A DNA stretch of 64,000 nucleotides from Kitasatospora sp. MMS16-BH015 (GTDB taxonomy: Bacteria; Actinomycetota; Actinomycetes; Streptomycetales; Streptomycetaceae). Under the pieces are notes generated by a model, which was given only the letters and a program-made list of their open reading frames with translations, was not told the origin of the DNA and did no database searches. The DNA lies in NCBI RefSeq assembly GCF_002943525.1, contig NZ_CP025394.1, forward strand, positions 6,959,001-7,023,000. The letters run 5' to 3'. Of the stretch, positions 42,291 through 53,925 are shown piece after piece; within the stretch, counting starts at the first letter, position 1, and each line of letters starts with the position of its first letter. Both the position numbers and the translations under genes were made by a program.

Positions 42291-42812
42291 TTGAGCGACA
42301 GCGCGTTCCGGGAGCGGAAGCCCGCGGGCGTGCGTCCCCTGGACGGGGGTGAGCTGGCGGCTCGCTGGTGGAAGTGGGCGCTCTCCGCCCCGGCCGAGAG
42401 CTGTCCGGTGCGGGACACCACCGGCAGACACGCCCAGTGGCGCCAGCCCTCCGACGTCTGGTTCCTGGCCGGCACCTACGGCGGCCGCGTGGTGCGCCGC
42501 TGCCAGATCCCCTCCGGCCGCCCGGTCTTCTTCCCGGTGATCAACAGCGCCCGCTCCGCGCTCGGCCTCTCCGGCCGCCCCATCCAGGTGGCCGTCTCCT
42601 CCGCCGCCGCCGATCTGAACGGCGTGCCGCTGGAGATGTACGAGTACTCCACCAGGCGGTTCTGGGCGGTCGGCCGCCCCCGGGTGGCCTGGGGCCTGTG
42701 GAGCGCGCTCTCCCCGCTCACTCCCGGCCAGTACGTGCTCACCATCCGGGCCACCTCGGGCACCTTCCTGGTCGACACCACCTACCACCTGGACGTCGTC
42801 CCCACCCTCTAG
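42291..42812 (+). CDS. Conserved hypothetical protein with RWWKWALS motif
   Basis: The 173-residue protein has no signal peptide or membrane helix. It carries a LAARWWKWALSAPAESCP stretch, then DTTGRHAQWRQPSDVWFLAGT and CQIPSGRPVFFPVIN. This pattern occurs in a widespread but uncharacterised bacterial family. The two cysteines in the first half could bind metal or form a disulfide. The start is TTG at 42291, five bases after GGAGGAG; the ATG four bases earlier reads into a stop. It stands alone between the terminator of the amidinotransferase gene and the kdp promoter region. No function is assigned. Confidence 0.7.
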   Translation: MSDSAFRERKPAGVRPLDGGELAARWWKWALSAPAESCPVRDTTGRHAQWRQPSDVWFLAGTYGGRVVRRCQIPSGRPVFFPVINSARSALGLSGRPIQVAVSSAAADLNGVPLEMYEYSTRRFWAVGRPRVAWGLWSALSPLTPGQYVLTIRATSGTFLVDTTYHLDVVPTL

Positions 42813-42831
42813 GGCAGCCCTGGCGCGGGCC

Positions 42832-42874
42832 GCGCGTCAAGAGCGCGTCAAGGAACCGCAGGGGTCCGTATGGA
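42832..42874 (+). promoter_or_regulatory. Candidate KdpE-type direct repeat and kdp promoter
   Basis: GCGCGTCAAG occurs at 42832-42841 and again at 42843-42852, an 11-base direct repeat as used by OmpR/PhoB-family response regulators. About 16 bases later TATGGA (42869-42874) could be the -10 element, so the repeat would sit over the -35 region as in activator-dependent promoters. KdpE belongs to this regulator family. The 42875-42998 leader shows no gene. Confidence 0.45.
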
Positions 42875-42998
42875 GGCCGTCAGGGACGGCTTCACGCCGC
42901 TGACCGGCTGATTTGCTGCTTGTGCCGGTCCTCCGCCGGTGTCGTACGAGCCCTGCGGGCCCGATACGGCCAGGTACTCGAAGCGCGTTGGTGGAGCC

Positions 42999-43082
42999 AT
43001 GCTCGATCTCGTTTTCGTCGGTGTCACGGTCGCCGTGTTCGCCGTCATCGCCCTGATCGCCAGGGGGGTGGAGAAGCTGTGA
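42999..43082 (+). CDS. 27-residue membrane peptide upstream of kdpF
   Basis: A short frame starts with ATG at 42999, close behind GGTGGAG, and ends at 43082. It encodes 27 residues: MLDLVFVGV, a continuous hydrophobic helix, and an ARGVEKL tail. The pattern of an acidic start, one helix and a basic end resembles KdpF-like and other single-helix subunits of transporters. It precedes kdpF by 73 bases that contain several GAGCGAAGCG-type short repeats. It may be a second small subunit of the Kdp pump or an unrelated membrane peptide; only its position supports a role. Confidence 0.55.
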   Translation: MLDLVFVGVTVAVFAVIALIARGVEKL

Positions 43083-43155
43083 GTGAGCGTAGCGAACGAA
43101 CCGTCCAGAGCTGCGCGTTGCGCGAAGCGCTCGCCGAGCGAAGCGAGGAGGGCGC

Positions 43156-43245
43156 ATGAGCGCCGAGAACATCGCAGGTCTCATCGTCGCCGTCGCGCTC
43201 ATCGGCTACCTCGTCGTGGCGCTGATCCACCCGGAGAAGTTCTGA
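43156..43245 (+). CDS. kdpF: KdpF, small subunit of the Kdp potassium ATPase
   Basis: The 29-residue peptide is a single membrane helix ([19 protein letters not shown]) followed by HPEKF, the usual KdpF ending. It stabilises the KdpABC complex in the membrane. ATG at 43156 follows GAGGAGGGCGC. The kdpA start is two bases after its stop. Such a short gene is easily missed by automatic annotation. Confidence 0.9.
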   Translation: MSAENIAGLIVAVALIGYLVVALIHPEKF

Positions 43246-43247
43246 TC

Positions 43248-44908
43248 ATGAGTTCCACTCTTGCCGGGTGGCTCCAGGCCCTCGCCCTGGTGGGTGCGCT
43301 GGCCCTGTGCTACCGCCCGCTCGGCGACTACATAGCCCACCTGCTCACCTCCGCCAGACACCTCCGAGTCGAGCGCGGCCTCTACAAGCTGGCCGGGGTC
43401 GACGGTGACGCCGACCAGCGCTGGCCGGTCTACCTCCGCTCGGTGCTGGCCTTCTCCGCCGTCTCCGTGCTCTTCCTCTACGGCCTGATCCGGCTCCAGA
43501 CCCACCTGCTGCTCAGCCTCGGCGTGCCGCAGATGGAGCCGCACCAGGCTTGGAACACCGCGATCTCCTTCGTCACCAACACCAACTGGCAGTCCTATGC
43601 CGGTGAGTCGGCCATGGGCCACCTGGTGCAGATGGCCGGCCTGGCGGTGCAGAACTTCGTCTCCGCGGCCGTCGGCATCGCCATCGTGGCCGCCCTGATC
43701 CGGGGCTTCACTCGCAACCGCACGGACCGGGTCGGCAACTTCTGGGTCGACCTGACCAGGATCAGCCTGCGCCTGCTGCTGCCGCTCTCCGTCGTCTTCG
43801 CGCTGGTGCTGGTGGCCAACGGCGTGGTGCAGAACTTCCACGGCTTTCACGACCTGACCACCGTCACCGGCTCCACCCAGTCGATCCCCGGTGGCCCGGT
43901 GGCCTCGCAGGAGGTCATCAAGGAGCTGGGCACCAACGGCGGCGGCTTCTTCAACGCCAACTCGGCCCACCCGTTCGAGAACCCGACGGGCTTCACCAAC
44001 TGGCTGGAGATCTTCCTGCTGCTGGTGATCTCCTTCTCGCTGCCGCGCACCTTCGGCAAGATGGTCGGCGACCACCGCCAGGGCTACGCGATCGTGGCCG
44101 TGATGGGCCTGTTCTGGGTGGCCTCGGCCGCGCTGATCACCTTCTTCGAGCACCAGCACGCGGGCAGCGCGCTGAACGCGGCCGGCGCCTCGATGGAGGG
44201 CAAGGAGCAGCGCTTCGGCATCGCGGCCAGCTCGCTCTTCGCCGCCTCCACCACGCTCACCTCCACCGGCGCGGTGAACAGCATGCACGACTCGTACACC
44301 CCGGGCGGCGGCGGTCTGACGATCTTCGACATGATGCTCGGCGAGATCGCCCCCGGCGGCACCGGTTCGGGCCTGTACGGGATGCTGATCCTGGCGATCG
44401 TCGCGGTCTTCGTGGCGGGCCTGATGGTCGGCCGGACCCCGGAGTACCTGGGCAAGAAGCTCGGCGGCCGGGAGATGAAGTTCGCCTCGCTCTACATCCT
44501 GACCACCCCCACCCTGGTGCTGATCGGCACCGGTGTCGCGATCGCCCTGCCGGGCGAGCGGGCGGGGATGCTCAACTCGGGTGCGCACGGCTTCTCCGAG
44601 GTGCTCTACGCCTTCACCTCGGCGGCCAACAACAACGGGTCGGCGTTCGGCGGCATCACCGTCAACACGTCCTGGTACGACACCGCGCTGGGCCTGGCCA
44701 TGGTGCTGGGGCGCTTCCTGCCGATGGTGTTCGTCCTCGCGCTGGCGGGCTCGCTCGCCAGGCAGCAGCCCGTCCCCGCCACCCCGGGCACCCTGCCCAC
44801 CCACAAGCCGCTGTTCGTCGGCCTGCTGTCGGGCGTCGTCCTGATCGTCGTCGGCCTCACCTACTTCCCGGCTCTCGCTCTCGGGCCGATCGCGGAAGGT
44901 CTGCACTG

Positions 44909-44909
<1 letters not shown>
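43248..44909 (+). CDS. kdpA: KdpA, potassium-translocating subunit
   Basis: The 553-residue membrane protein matches KdpA in length (E. coli 557). It contains the pore segments [31 protein letters not shown] and a later [13 protein letters not shown], which line the K+ filter of this SKT-superfamily subunit. It passes potassium into the complex, and KdpB supplies the energy. ATG at 43248 is preferred over upstream in-frame codons because kdpF occupies that space. The last base of its TGA stop is the first base of the kdpB ATG, so the two are coupled. Confidence 0.96.
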
Positions 44910-47005
<2,096 letters not shown>

Positions 47006-47018
47006 AAGGAGTCACGAC

Positions 47019-47648
47019 ATGTCCAAGCCTCTGCCCGCCGTCGTGCGGACGTACTCCACCGCCTTGCGGATGCTGCTGGTGATGACGGTGATCCTGGGGA
47101 TCGCCTACCCGCTGCTGGTCACCGGCGTCAGCCAGGTCGCCTTCGCCGACAAGGCGAACGGCTCGATCGTGCAGTCCGAGGGCAAGGAGGTCGGCTCCAG
47201 CCTGCTGGGCCAGAGCTACGACCTGCCGAAGAAGAACCCCGACGACCCGAAGGAGGAGGCGCAGCCGGACCCGCAGTGGTTCCAGCCCCGGCCCTCGGCC
47301 GCGAACTACGACCCGCACGGCTCGGCCGCCTCCAACCTCGGCCCCAACAGTGACGATCTGCTGAAGGCCGTGAACGACCGCCGTGCCGCGGTCGCCGCCT
47401 TCGACGGGGTCGATCCGGCGAGCGTGCCGCCGGACGCGCTGACGGCCTCCGGTTCCGGGCTTGACCCGCACATCTCCCTCGCCTATGCGCAGGAGCAGGT
47501 GGCCCGGGTGGCCAAGGCTCGCCACCTGTCCGCCGACGCGGTGGCCAAGCTGGTCGAGAAGTACACCGAGGGCCGTTCGGTCGGTTTCCTCGGCCAGGCC
47601 GGCGTCAACGTGGTGCTGCTCAACAAGGCGTTGAGCGAGCAGAGGTGA
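47019..47648 (+). CDS. kdpC: KdpC subunit
   Basis: The 209-residue protein has one N-terminal membrane helix (MLLVMTVILGIAYPLLVTGV) and a large outer domain with GSSLLGQSYDLPKK, WFQPRPSAANYDPHGSAASN and LTASGSGLDPHISLAYA, all typical of KdpC, which assists ATP binding and complex assembly. It is slightly longer than E. coli KdpC (190 residues). ATG at 47019 follows AAGGAG with good spacing. Confidence 0.96.
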   Translation: MSKPLPAVVRTYSTALRMLLVMTVILGIAYPLLVTGVSQVAFADKANGSIVQSEGKEVGSSLLGQSYDLPKKNPDDPKEEAQPDPQWFQPRPSAANYDPHGSAASNLGPNSDDLLKAVNDRRAAVAAFDGVDPASVPPDALTASGSGLDPHISLAYAQEQVARVAKARHLSADAVAKLVEKYTEGRSVGFLGQAGVNVVLLNKALSEQR

Positions 47649-47668
47649 CGCACCGTCACTGACTGGCA

Positions 47669-47692
47669 GCCCGGGTGCGCGCGCACCCGGGC
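47669..47692. other. Perfect inverted repeat between kdpC and kdpD
   Basis: The arms GCCCGGGTGCGC and GCGCACCCGGGC meet without a spacer. As RNA it would form a tight hairpin that could weaken or end transcription before kdpD, or protect the kdpFABC message. No U tract follows. Confidence 0.5.
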
Positions 47693-47735
47693 CGCCCGCG
47701 TACCCTGGACCACTGACCACCGGAGAGCAGCCCGC

Positions 47736-50366
47736 ATGTTCCACGACCGCCCCGCCCGCGCCGGCCGGCTGCGGGTGTACCTCGGCTCCGCCCCGGGCGT
47801 CGGCAAGACGTACCGGATGCTGGACGAGGCCCGTCGCCGCCAGGAGCGCGGCGGGGAGGTGGTGGTCGGCTACCTGGAGTGCCACGGCCGCCGGCACACC
47901 GAGGCGATGGTGGCCGGTCTGGAGGTGCTGCCCCGGGTCACCCGCACCTACCGGGGCACCGAGTTCCAGGAGATGGACCTGGACGGGCTGCTGGCCCGCC
48001 GCCCCGCCGTGGCGCTGGTGGACGAGTTGGCGCACACCAACATCCCCGGCGGTCGGCACGCCAAGCGGTGGCAGGACGTGGAGGAGCTGCTGGCGGCCGG
48101 GATCGACGTGATCACGACCGTCAACGTCCAGCACCTGGAGTCGCTGAACGACGTGGTGCAAAAGATCACCGGTATCCCGCAGCGGGAGACCGTGCCGGAC
48201 GAGGTGGTGCGCCGGGCCGACCAGCTCGAACTGGTCGACATGGCCCCGCAGGCACTGCGCCGCCGGATGGCCCACGGGAACGTCTACAAGGCCGAGAAGG
48301 TGGACGCCGCGCTCTCCAACTACTTCCGGGTCGGCAACCTGACCGCCCTGCGCGAGCTCGCCCTGCTCTGGGTCGCCGGGCGGGTGGACGAGGGCCTGCG
48401 CGACTACCGGGCCGCGCACGACATCGACCGGGTCTGGGAGACCCGCGAACGGGTGGTGGTCGCCCTGACCGGCGGGCCCGAGGGCGAGACCATCGTCCGC
48501 CGGGCCGCCCGGATCGCCGACCGCACGGCGGGCGGCGAACTGCTGGCCGTGCACGTCGCGCGCAGCGACGGCCTGGCCGGCGCCTCCCCGGGCGCGCTGG
48601 CCGAGCAGCGGCAACTGGTCGAGACCCTCGGCGGCAGCTACCACGTGGTGGTCGGCGACGACATCCCCACCTCGCTGCTCGCCTTCGCCCGGGCCCACCA
48701 TGCGACCCAGTTGGTGCTCGGCACCAGCCGCCGCGGCCGGCTCAGCCGGTTCCTCACCGGCCCCGGCATCGGCGAGACCACGGTGGACCGTTCCGAGGAC
48801 ATCGACGTCCACATGGTCACCCACGAGTTCACCGGCCGGGGCCGGCTGCCCGCCCTCGGCCGCCGCCACTCGCGCCGCCGCACCGCCGCCGGCTTCGCGG
48901 CGGGCCTGGCGCTGCCCGGGCTGCTCACCGCCGTGCTCTCCCAGTCCAGCCACAACCTCAACCTGACCACCGTCGCGCTGATCTTCCAGCTCGGCGTGGT
49001 CGCGGTGGCCCTGCTCGGCGGCGCGCTCTCGGCGCTGCTCGCCTCGCTCACGGCCTCGCTGCTGCTGAACTACTACTTCATCCCGCCGGTGCACACCTTC
49101 ACCATCGGCGAGCCCAACAACGTGATCGCGCTGGCGGTCTTCGCGGCGGTGGCACTCACCGTCTCCACCGTGGTCGACCGGGCCGCCCGCCAGACCGCCC
49201 GGGCCGCCCGCGCCACCGCCGAGGCCGAGACCCTCTCCACCCTGGCCGGCAGCGTGCTGCGCGGCGCGGAGGCGCTGCCCGCCCTGCTGGAGAAGTCCCG
49301 TACGGCCTTCGGCATGCGCTCGGTCGCCCTGCTCGACCGCACCAGCGGCGAGGTGCTGGCCCGCAGCGACGCCCCGCCCCCGCAGCCCGGCGCCGCCCAG
49401 CCCGCAAGCACCACCCCCGACACCACCCCCGAGTGCACCACCCCCGAAAGCACCACCCCCGAGTTCACCAGCGAACTCCCGGTCGGCGAGCGCGCCCTGC
49501 TGGTGCTCCACGGCCGCCGCCTCCCCGCCGCAGACCAGCGCGTGCTGGCCGCCTTCGCCGCGCACGTCGGCGCCGCCCTCGAACGGGACCGGCTGGCCAC
49601 CGTGGCCGCCGAGGTGGAGCCGATCAAGGCCGCCGACCGGATGCGCACCGCCCTGCTGGCCGCCGTCAGCCACGACCTGCGCACCCCACTGGCCGCCGCC
49701 CTCGCCTCGATCGGGTCGCTGCGCAGCCCCGAGGTGGAGTTCTCGCCCGAGGACCAGGCCGAACTCCTCGACCTGGCCGACCAGTCGCTGGTGAAGCTGG
49801 CCCGGCTGGTGGACAACCTGCTCGACATGAGCCGCCTCCAGGCCGGGGCCCTCACCCTGCACCTGGCCCCCACCGCGCTGGAGGACGTGCTGCTCCGCGC
49901 GGTCGACTCGCTGCCCCACCCGTCGCCCCCCGACACCCTTGCTCGAGACGCTTCGCGTCACCCCGCGTTCTCCGCAGCCCGCGTCCAGCCGCTCGACCTG
50001 GACACCGCCCCGCCCGTGCTCGCCGACGGCCCGCTGCTGGAGCGGGTGCTGGCCAACGTGATCACCAACGCGCTGCGCCACAACGCCCCCGGCGCCCCCG
50101 TCCTGGTCACGGCCGGCCGGCACGCCGACCGGGTCGAGGTGCGGGTGGTCGACCGGGGGCCCGGCATCGCCCCGGCCGACCGCGACCGGGTCTTCCTCCC
50201 GTTCCAGCGGCTCGGCGACACCGACAACACCACCGGCGTGGGCCTCGGCCTCGCCCTCTCCCGCGGCCTGGCCGAGGCCATGGGCGGCTCGCTGGAGGTC
50301 GAGGACACCCCCGGCGGCGGCACCACCATGCTGCTCACCCTCCCGGCTGCCGAGACCCCGCGTTAG
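47736..50366 (+). CDS. kdpD: KdpD, potassium-sensing histidine kinase
   Basis: The 876-residue sensor kinase (E. coli 894) has all KdpD domains in order. The N-terminal KdpD domain has Walker A SAPGVGKTYR (18-27) and VDELAHTNIPG. A Usp-like domain spans about 245-365. Four membrane helices lie at about 385-490. A GAF-like region follows, then HisKA with His646 (AVSHDLRTPLA) and an HATPase domain (NVITNALRHNAPG, DRGPGIAP, GLGLALSRGLAEAMGG). A run of TTPD/TTPE units encoded by GC-rich tandem repeats near 49408-49470 interrupts the GAF region. ATG at 47736 follows GGAGAG. The usual partner kdpE is not found downstream, so the response regulator must be encoded elsewhere. Confidence 0.95.
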   Translation: MFHDRPARAGRLRVYLGSAPGVGKTYRMLDEARRRQERGGEVVVGYLECHGRRHTEAMVAGLEVLPRVTRTYRGTEFQEMDLDGLLARRPAVALVDELAHTNIPGGRHAKRWQDVEELLAAGIDVITTVNVQHLESLNDVVQKITGIPQRETVPDEVVRRADQLELVDMAPQALRRRMAHGNVYKAEKVDAALSNYFRVGNLTALRELALLWVAGRVDEGLRDYRAAHDIDRVWETRERVVVALTGGPEGETIVRRAARIADRTAGGELLAVHVARSDGLAGASPGALAEQRQLVETLGGSYHVVVGDDIPTSLLAFARAHHATQLVLGTSRRGRLSRFLTGPGIGETTVDRSEDIDVHMVTHEFTGRGRLPALGRRHSRRRTAAGFAAGLALPGLLTAVLSQSSHNLNLTTVALIFQLGVVAVALLGGALSALLASLTASLLLNYYFIPPVHTFTIGEPNNVIALAVFAAVALTVSTVVDRAARQTARAARATAEAETLSTLAGSVLRGAEALPALLEKSRTAFGMRSVALLDRTSGEVLARSDAPPPQPGAAQPASTTPDTTPECTTPESTTPEFTSELPVGERALLVLHGRRLPAADQRVLAAFAAHVGAALERDRLATVAAEVEPIKAADRMRTALLAAVSHDLRTPLAAALASIGSLRSPEVEFSPEDQAELLDLADQSLVKLARLVDNLLDMSRLQAGALTLHLAPTALEDVLLRAVDSLPHPSPPDTLARDASRHPAFSAARVQPLDLDTAPPVLADGPLLERVLANVITNALRHNAPGAPVLVTAGRHADRVEVRVVDRGPGIAPADRDRVFLPFQRLGDTDNTTGVGLGLALSRGLAEAMGGSLEVEDTPGGGTTMLLTLPAAETPR
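49408..49470 (+). repeat. Minisatellite of CACCACCCCCGA units in kdpD
   Basis: Four units of 12-15 bases containing CACCACCCCCGA encode STTPD, TTPEC, TTPES and TTPEF in the linker of the GAF-like region. Such repeats change length easily, and this one keeps the reading frame because units are multiples of three. Confidence 0.6.
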
Positions 50367-50581
50367 AGAAGCGTCAAGACTCCGCCGGGGGCAGGGCCCC
50401 GGGGGTGCGTCCACGAAGGAGGCGGAGGCCAGGCACCGCAAGGGTTGTTCGAACAGAGAGGTGGCTCCGTGCGGGTGTGGTGCCCGGCGGGGTGCCGGGG
50501 TTGCCAAGTACCGGTCACATAGTCTGACCTGGCCGTCCGTCTGACGGTGGCGCAGTTCGGATCTTTGACGGGAGTTTCACG
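50367..50581 (+). promoter_or_regulatory. Leader region of the KimA-like transporter gene
   Basis: No gene is seen. The region contains CTCCGCC and GGCGGAG arms around 50380-50425, a perfect 10-bp palindrome TGTTCGAACA at 50446-50455, and a GCGTCAAG (50371-50378) like the kdp direct repeat half. A structured or protein-controlled leader is possible, but I cannot name one. Confidence 0.35.
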
Positions 50582-52543
50582 GTGGCCGCTTCAGTTACGG
50601 CCGAGAAGGGCGACAGACGGCAGCGCTTGCGCGCGTGGCTGCTGGAGGGCCTGTCCGACATGGCCAAGCAGCACCCGGGCCCGCACGTCCAGGCCCCGAC
50701 CGAGCACAAGGGCCAGCGCTGGTGGAAGGTCATGTGCCTCACCGGCGTCGACTACTTCTCCACCCTCGGCTACCAGCCCGGCATCGCGGCCCTCGCGGCC
50801 GGCCTGCTCTCGCCGATCGCCACCATCGTGCTGGTCGCCGTCACCCTGCTCGGCGCGCTCCCGGTCTACCGTCGGGTCGCCCAGGAGAGCCCGCACGGCG
50901 AGGGTTCGATCGCGATGCTGGAGCGGCTGCTCTCGTTCTGGAAGGGCAAGCTCTTCGTGCTGGCCCTGCTGGGCTTCGCGGCCACCGACTTCCTGATCAC
51001 CATCACCCTCTCCGCGGCCGACGCCACCGCCCACCTGGTGGAGAACCCGCACCTGACCAGCACCCTGGGCGGCCACCAGGTACTGATCACGCTGCTGCTG
51101 GTCGCCCTGCTCGGCGGCGTCTTCCTCAAGGGCTTCAGCGAGGCGATCGGCATCGCCGTCGGCCTGGTCGCGGTCTACCTCGCCCTCAACGTGGTCGTGG
51201 TCGCGGTGGGCCTCTACCACGTGATCAGCGCGCCCCACGTGATCACCGACTGGTCCAGCGCGCTCACCGCCCAGCACGGCAACCCGATCCTGATGGTCGG
51301 CGTGGCCCTGGTGGTCTTCCCCAAGCTCGCGCTCGGCCTCTCCGGCTTCGAGACCGGCGTCGCCGTGATGCCGCACATCGAGGGTGAGGAGGGCGACACC
51401 GAGGAGAAGCCCGCCGGCCGGATCAAGGGCGCCCGCAAGCTGCTGACGACCTCCGCCGTGATCATGAGCGTCTTCCTGATCGCCACCAGCTTCATCACCA
51501 CGCTGCTCATCCCGGCCGACGAGTTCAAGGCCGGCGGCCAGGCCAACGGCCGCGCCCTGGCCTTCCTCGCCCACCAGTACCTCGGTGGCGCCTTCGGCAG
51601 CGTCTACGACCTCTCCACCATCGTCATCCTCTGGTTCGCCGGCGCCTCCGCGATGGCCGGGATGCTCAATCTGATGCCCCGCTACCTTCCGCGCTACGGC
51701 ATGGCCCCGCACTGGGCCCGCGCCGTCCGCCCGATGGTGCTGGTGCTCACCATGATCGCCTTCCTGGTCACCTGGCTGTTCGACGCCAACGTGGACGCCC
51801 AGGGCGGCGCGTACGCCACCGGTGTGCTGGTGCTGATCACCTCGGCCGCCATCGCGGTGACCATCGCCGCCCACAAGGCCGGCCAGCGCAACTGGACCAT
51901 CGGCTTCGGCGTGATCGCCCTGGTCTTCTGCTACACCACCGTGGTCAACGTGGCCGAGCGCCCGGACGGCGTGAAGATCGGTGGCTGCTTCATCGCCGGC
52001 ATCGTGCTCATCTCGCTGCTCTCCCGGCTGGCCCGCGCCTTCGAACTGCGCGTCACCAGCGTGGAGCTGGACGAGGTGGCGGCCCGGTTCGTCCGGGACA
52101 CCTCGCACCGCACCATCCGCCTGATCGCCAACGAGCCCAACAGCCGCGACCTCACCGAGTACCGCGACAAGCTGCACCAGATCCGGGCCGACAACGGCAT
52201 CCCGCCCGAGGACGACCTGGTCTTCGTCGAGGTCACCGTCCGCGACGCCTCCGACTTCGAGGCCGAGCTGAAGGTCCGCGGCGAGGTGCTGCACGACCGG
52301 TACCGGGTGCTCACCCTGGAGCACTCCAGCGTGCCGAACGCGCTGGCCGCGATACTGCTGCACGTCCGCGACGAGACCGGCCAGCAGCCGCACATCTACT
52401 TCGAGTGGACCGAGGGCAACCCCTTCGCCCAGTTCCTCCGGTTCTTCCTCTTCGGCCAGGGCGAGGTCGCCCCGGTCACCCGCGAGGTGCTCCGCGAGGC
52501 CGAGCCCGACCGGGCCCGCCGCCCGCGCGTGCACGTCGGCTGA
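50582..52543 (+). CDS. APC-superfamily transporter, KimA-like potassium/amino acid permease
   Basis: The 653-residue membrane protein has about 12 helices (residues 50-480) and a soluble C-terminal domain of about 150 residues with [19 protein letters not shown] and [11 protein letters not shown]. The first helix region [19 protein letters not shown] and the following [20 protein letters not shown] recall the KimA/APC group, which imports K+ with protons. Position next to kdpFABC-kdpD supports potassium transport; a plain amino acid permease is the alternative. The GTG start at 50582 follows GGGAG. A strong bidirectional terminator lies after the stop. Confidence 0.78.
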   Translation: MAASVTAEKGDRRQRLRAWLLEGLSDMAKQHPGPHVQAPTEHKGQRWWKVMCLTGVDYFSTLGYQPGIAALAAGLLSPIATIVLVAVTLLGALPVYRRVAQESPHGEGSIAMLERLLSFWKGKLFVLALLGFAATDFLITITLSAADATAHLVENPHLTSTLGGHQVLITLLLVALLGGVFLKGFSEAIGIAVGLVAVYLALNVVVVAVGLYHVISAPHVITDWSSALTAQHGNPILMVGVALVVFPKLALGLSGFETGVAVMPHIEGEEGDTEEKPAGRIKGARKLLTTSAVIMSVFLIATSFITTLLIPADEFKAGGQANGRALAFLAHQYLGGAFGSVYDLSTIVILWFAGASAMAGMLNLMPRYLPRYGMAPHWARAVRPMVLVLTMIAFLVTWLFDANVDAQGGAYATGVLVLITSAAIAVTIAAHKAGQRNWTIGFGVIALVFCYTTVVNVAERPDGVKIGGCFIAGIVLISLLSRLARAFELRVTSVELDEVAARFVRDTSHRTIRLIANEPNSRDLTEYRDKLHQIRADNGIPPEDDLVFVEVTVRDASDFEAELKVRGEVLHDRYRVLTLEHSSVPNALAAILLHVRDETGQQPHIYFEWTEGNPFAQFLRFFLFGQGEVAPVTREVLREAEPDRARRPRVHVG

Positions 52544-52558
52544 CGCTCCCCGAGCCGC

Positions 52559-52594
52559 GAACGGCCCGTCCCCTCACCCGGGGACGGGCCGTTC
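52559..52594. terminator. Bidirectional terminator between convergent genes
   Basis: The arms GAACGGCCCGTCCCC and GGGGACGGGCCGTTC form a perfect 15-bp stem with a six-base loop between the transporter and monooxygenase genes, which are convergent. Confidence 0.85.
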
Positions 52595-52611
52595 CCGTTC
52601 CTGCCGCCGTG

Positions 52612-53841
52612 TCAGCTCTGGCGGCCGAGCGCGTGCCCGCCGAAGCCGCCCTTGCCGTCGGCCGCCCGCCACCAGCGGTCGATCGCGTCCTGGTCCATGC
52701 TCGGCCAGTCCGGCGTCTCGGTCACCTGGGCCCGGCCGAGGCTGCGCCCCAGCGCCTTGGTCGCGTGCCCGACCGGTGTCCGCTCGGCGCTGTACGCCGC
52801 CAGCGCCTCGTCGATCGACTCGTGGGTGCGCAGCGCCCGCTCCAGCGCCGCCGCGTCCTGCACCGCCTTGATCGCCCCGCTGCCGGTGTTCGGCCGGGCG
52901 ATCGAGGCGGCGTCCCCGAGCAGCGCGAGCCGCCCCTCGGCGAACCGCTCCACCGCCATGTCGTACATCGGCTGGACGAAGGTGTTCTCCACCGGCGTGC
53001 GGCGCATCACCTCCTGCCAGTACGGCGGGAAGTACGCGTCCACCAGCTCCTGCTGGTACGCCACCAGGTCCTCGGTGATCGCCCGGGGGTGGGTGGTGGT
53101 CGGGTCGACGAACCGCTCCCCGGCCGCCGCCGGCGGCACGGCGTAGAACACCCAGTTCACGTCCGTGCCCACCCCGCCCGGCCCCGGGATCCGGTAGACG
53201 ATCATGTGCCCCTGCGGGAAGGCCACGGTCAGCGCGTCGTGCTCGGGGAAGGCCGGCTGCGGGCCGTCCCCCGGCTCCGGCAGCGTCTCGGCCGGCAGCG
53301 TGCCGCGCCAGGCCACGTACCCGCCGTACTCCGCCTGGGTGCCCGGGTGGATCGCGGCCCGCACGATCGACCGGTAGCCGTCCGCCCCGATCACCAGGTC
53401 GAAGTGCTCCCGGCTGCCGTCCGGCAGCAGCAGCGAGACCCCGTCCGCCTCGGCCCGCACCCCGGCCACGGTCACGCCAGTCCGGTAGTCCACCCCCTCG
53501 GGGATCCGGCTGCGCAGCTCCTGCCAGAGGTTGCCCCAGTTGTACGAGCGGAACGGGAACGGCAGCGCGCCGATCTCCCGCCCGGCCCACCGCTCCCCGT
53601 CCCGCACCACCCACGGCCGCCGCGCTATCCGCGCCCAGGGCATCGTCGCGTCCAGGTACCCGGCCTGCTCCAGCTCCGCGTAGCGGTCGGTGTGCAGCGC
53701 CAGCCCCACCCCGCGGTCCTGCAGCCGCCCCTCGGCCCGCTCGAACACCACCACCTCGGTGGCACCCGTCCGCGCTGCGGCGAGCGCGGCCGAACACCCC
53801 GCGATGCTCCCGCCCACCACGGCGACCCGTCCTCCACGCAC
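52612..53841 (-). CDS. FAD-dependent monooxygenase
   Basis: The 409-residue flavoprotein has the FAD motif VGGSIAGCSAA near the N-terminus, the second motif DLVIGADGYRS and the third LALLGDAAS, as in group A aromatic monooxygenases and related FAD/NAD(P)-binding oxidoreductases. It lacks membrane segments. The substrate is unknown; no pathway genes adjoin it. The start is GTG at 53841, with AGAGGGG seven bases upstream. It is divergent from the hemerythrin-domain gene. Confidence 0.85.
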   Translation of the reverse strand: MRGGRVAVVGGSIAGCSAALAAARTGATEVVVFERAEGRLQDRGVGLALHTDRYAELEQAGYLDATMPWARIARRPWVVRDGERWAGREIGALPFPFRSYNWGNLWQELRSRIPEGVDYRTGVTVAGVRAEADGVSLLLPDGSREHFDLVIGADGYRSIVRAAIHPGTQAEYGGYVAWRGTLPAETLPEPGDGPQPAFPEHDALTVAFPQGHMIVYRIPGPGGVGTDVNWVFYAVPPAAAGERFVDPTTTHPRAITEDLVAYQQELVDAYFPPYWQEVMRRTPVENTFVQPMYDMAVERFAEGRLALLGDAASIARPNTGSGAIKAVQDAAALERALRTHESIDEALAAYSAERTPVGHATKALGRSLGRAQVTETPDWPSMDQDAIDRWWRAADGKGGFGGHALGRQS

Positions 53842-53925
53842 GTCCGACCCCTCTCGATGCCCTTCACCCCCGCGGCCTGCCCGCGCGCACCGATTATGAC
53901 CGGAAACCGCACCTCGTTAGGTCGG

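Noticed and set aside
50367-50581. c-di-AMP (ydaO) riboswitch before the KimA-like gene
   Set aside because: The family is often so controlled and GGGGG runs are present, but the conserved internal loops and the order of helices could not be found by eye. A covariance-model search would decide.
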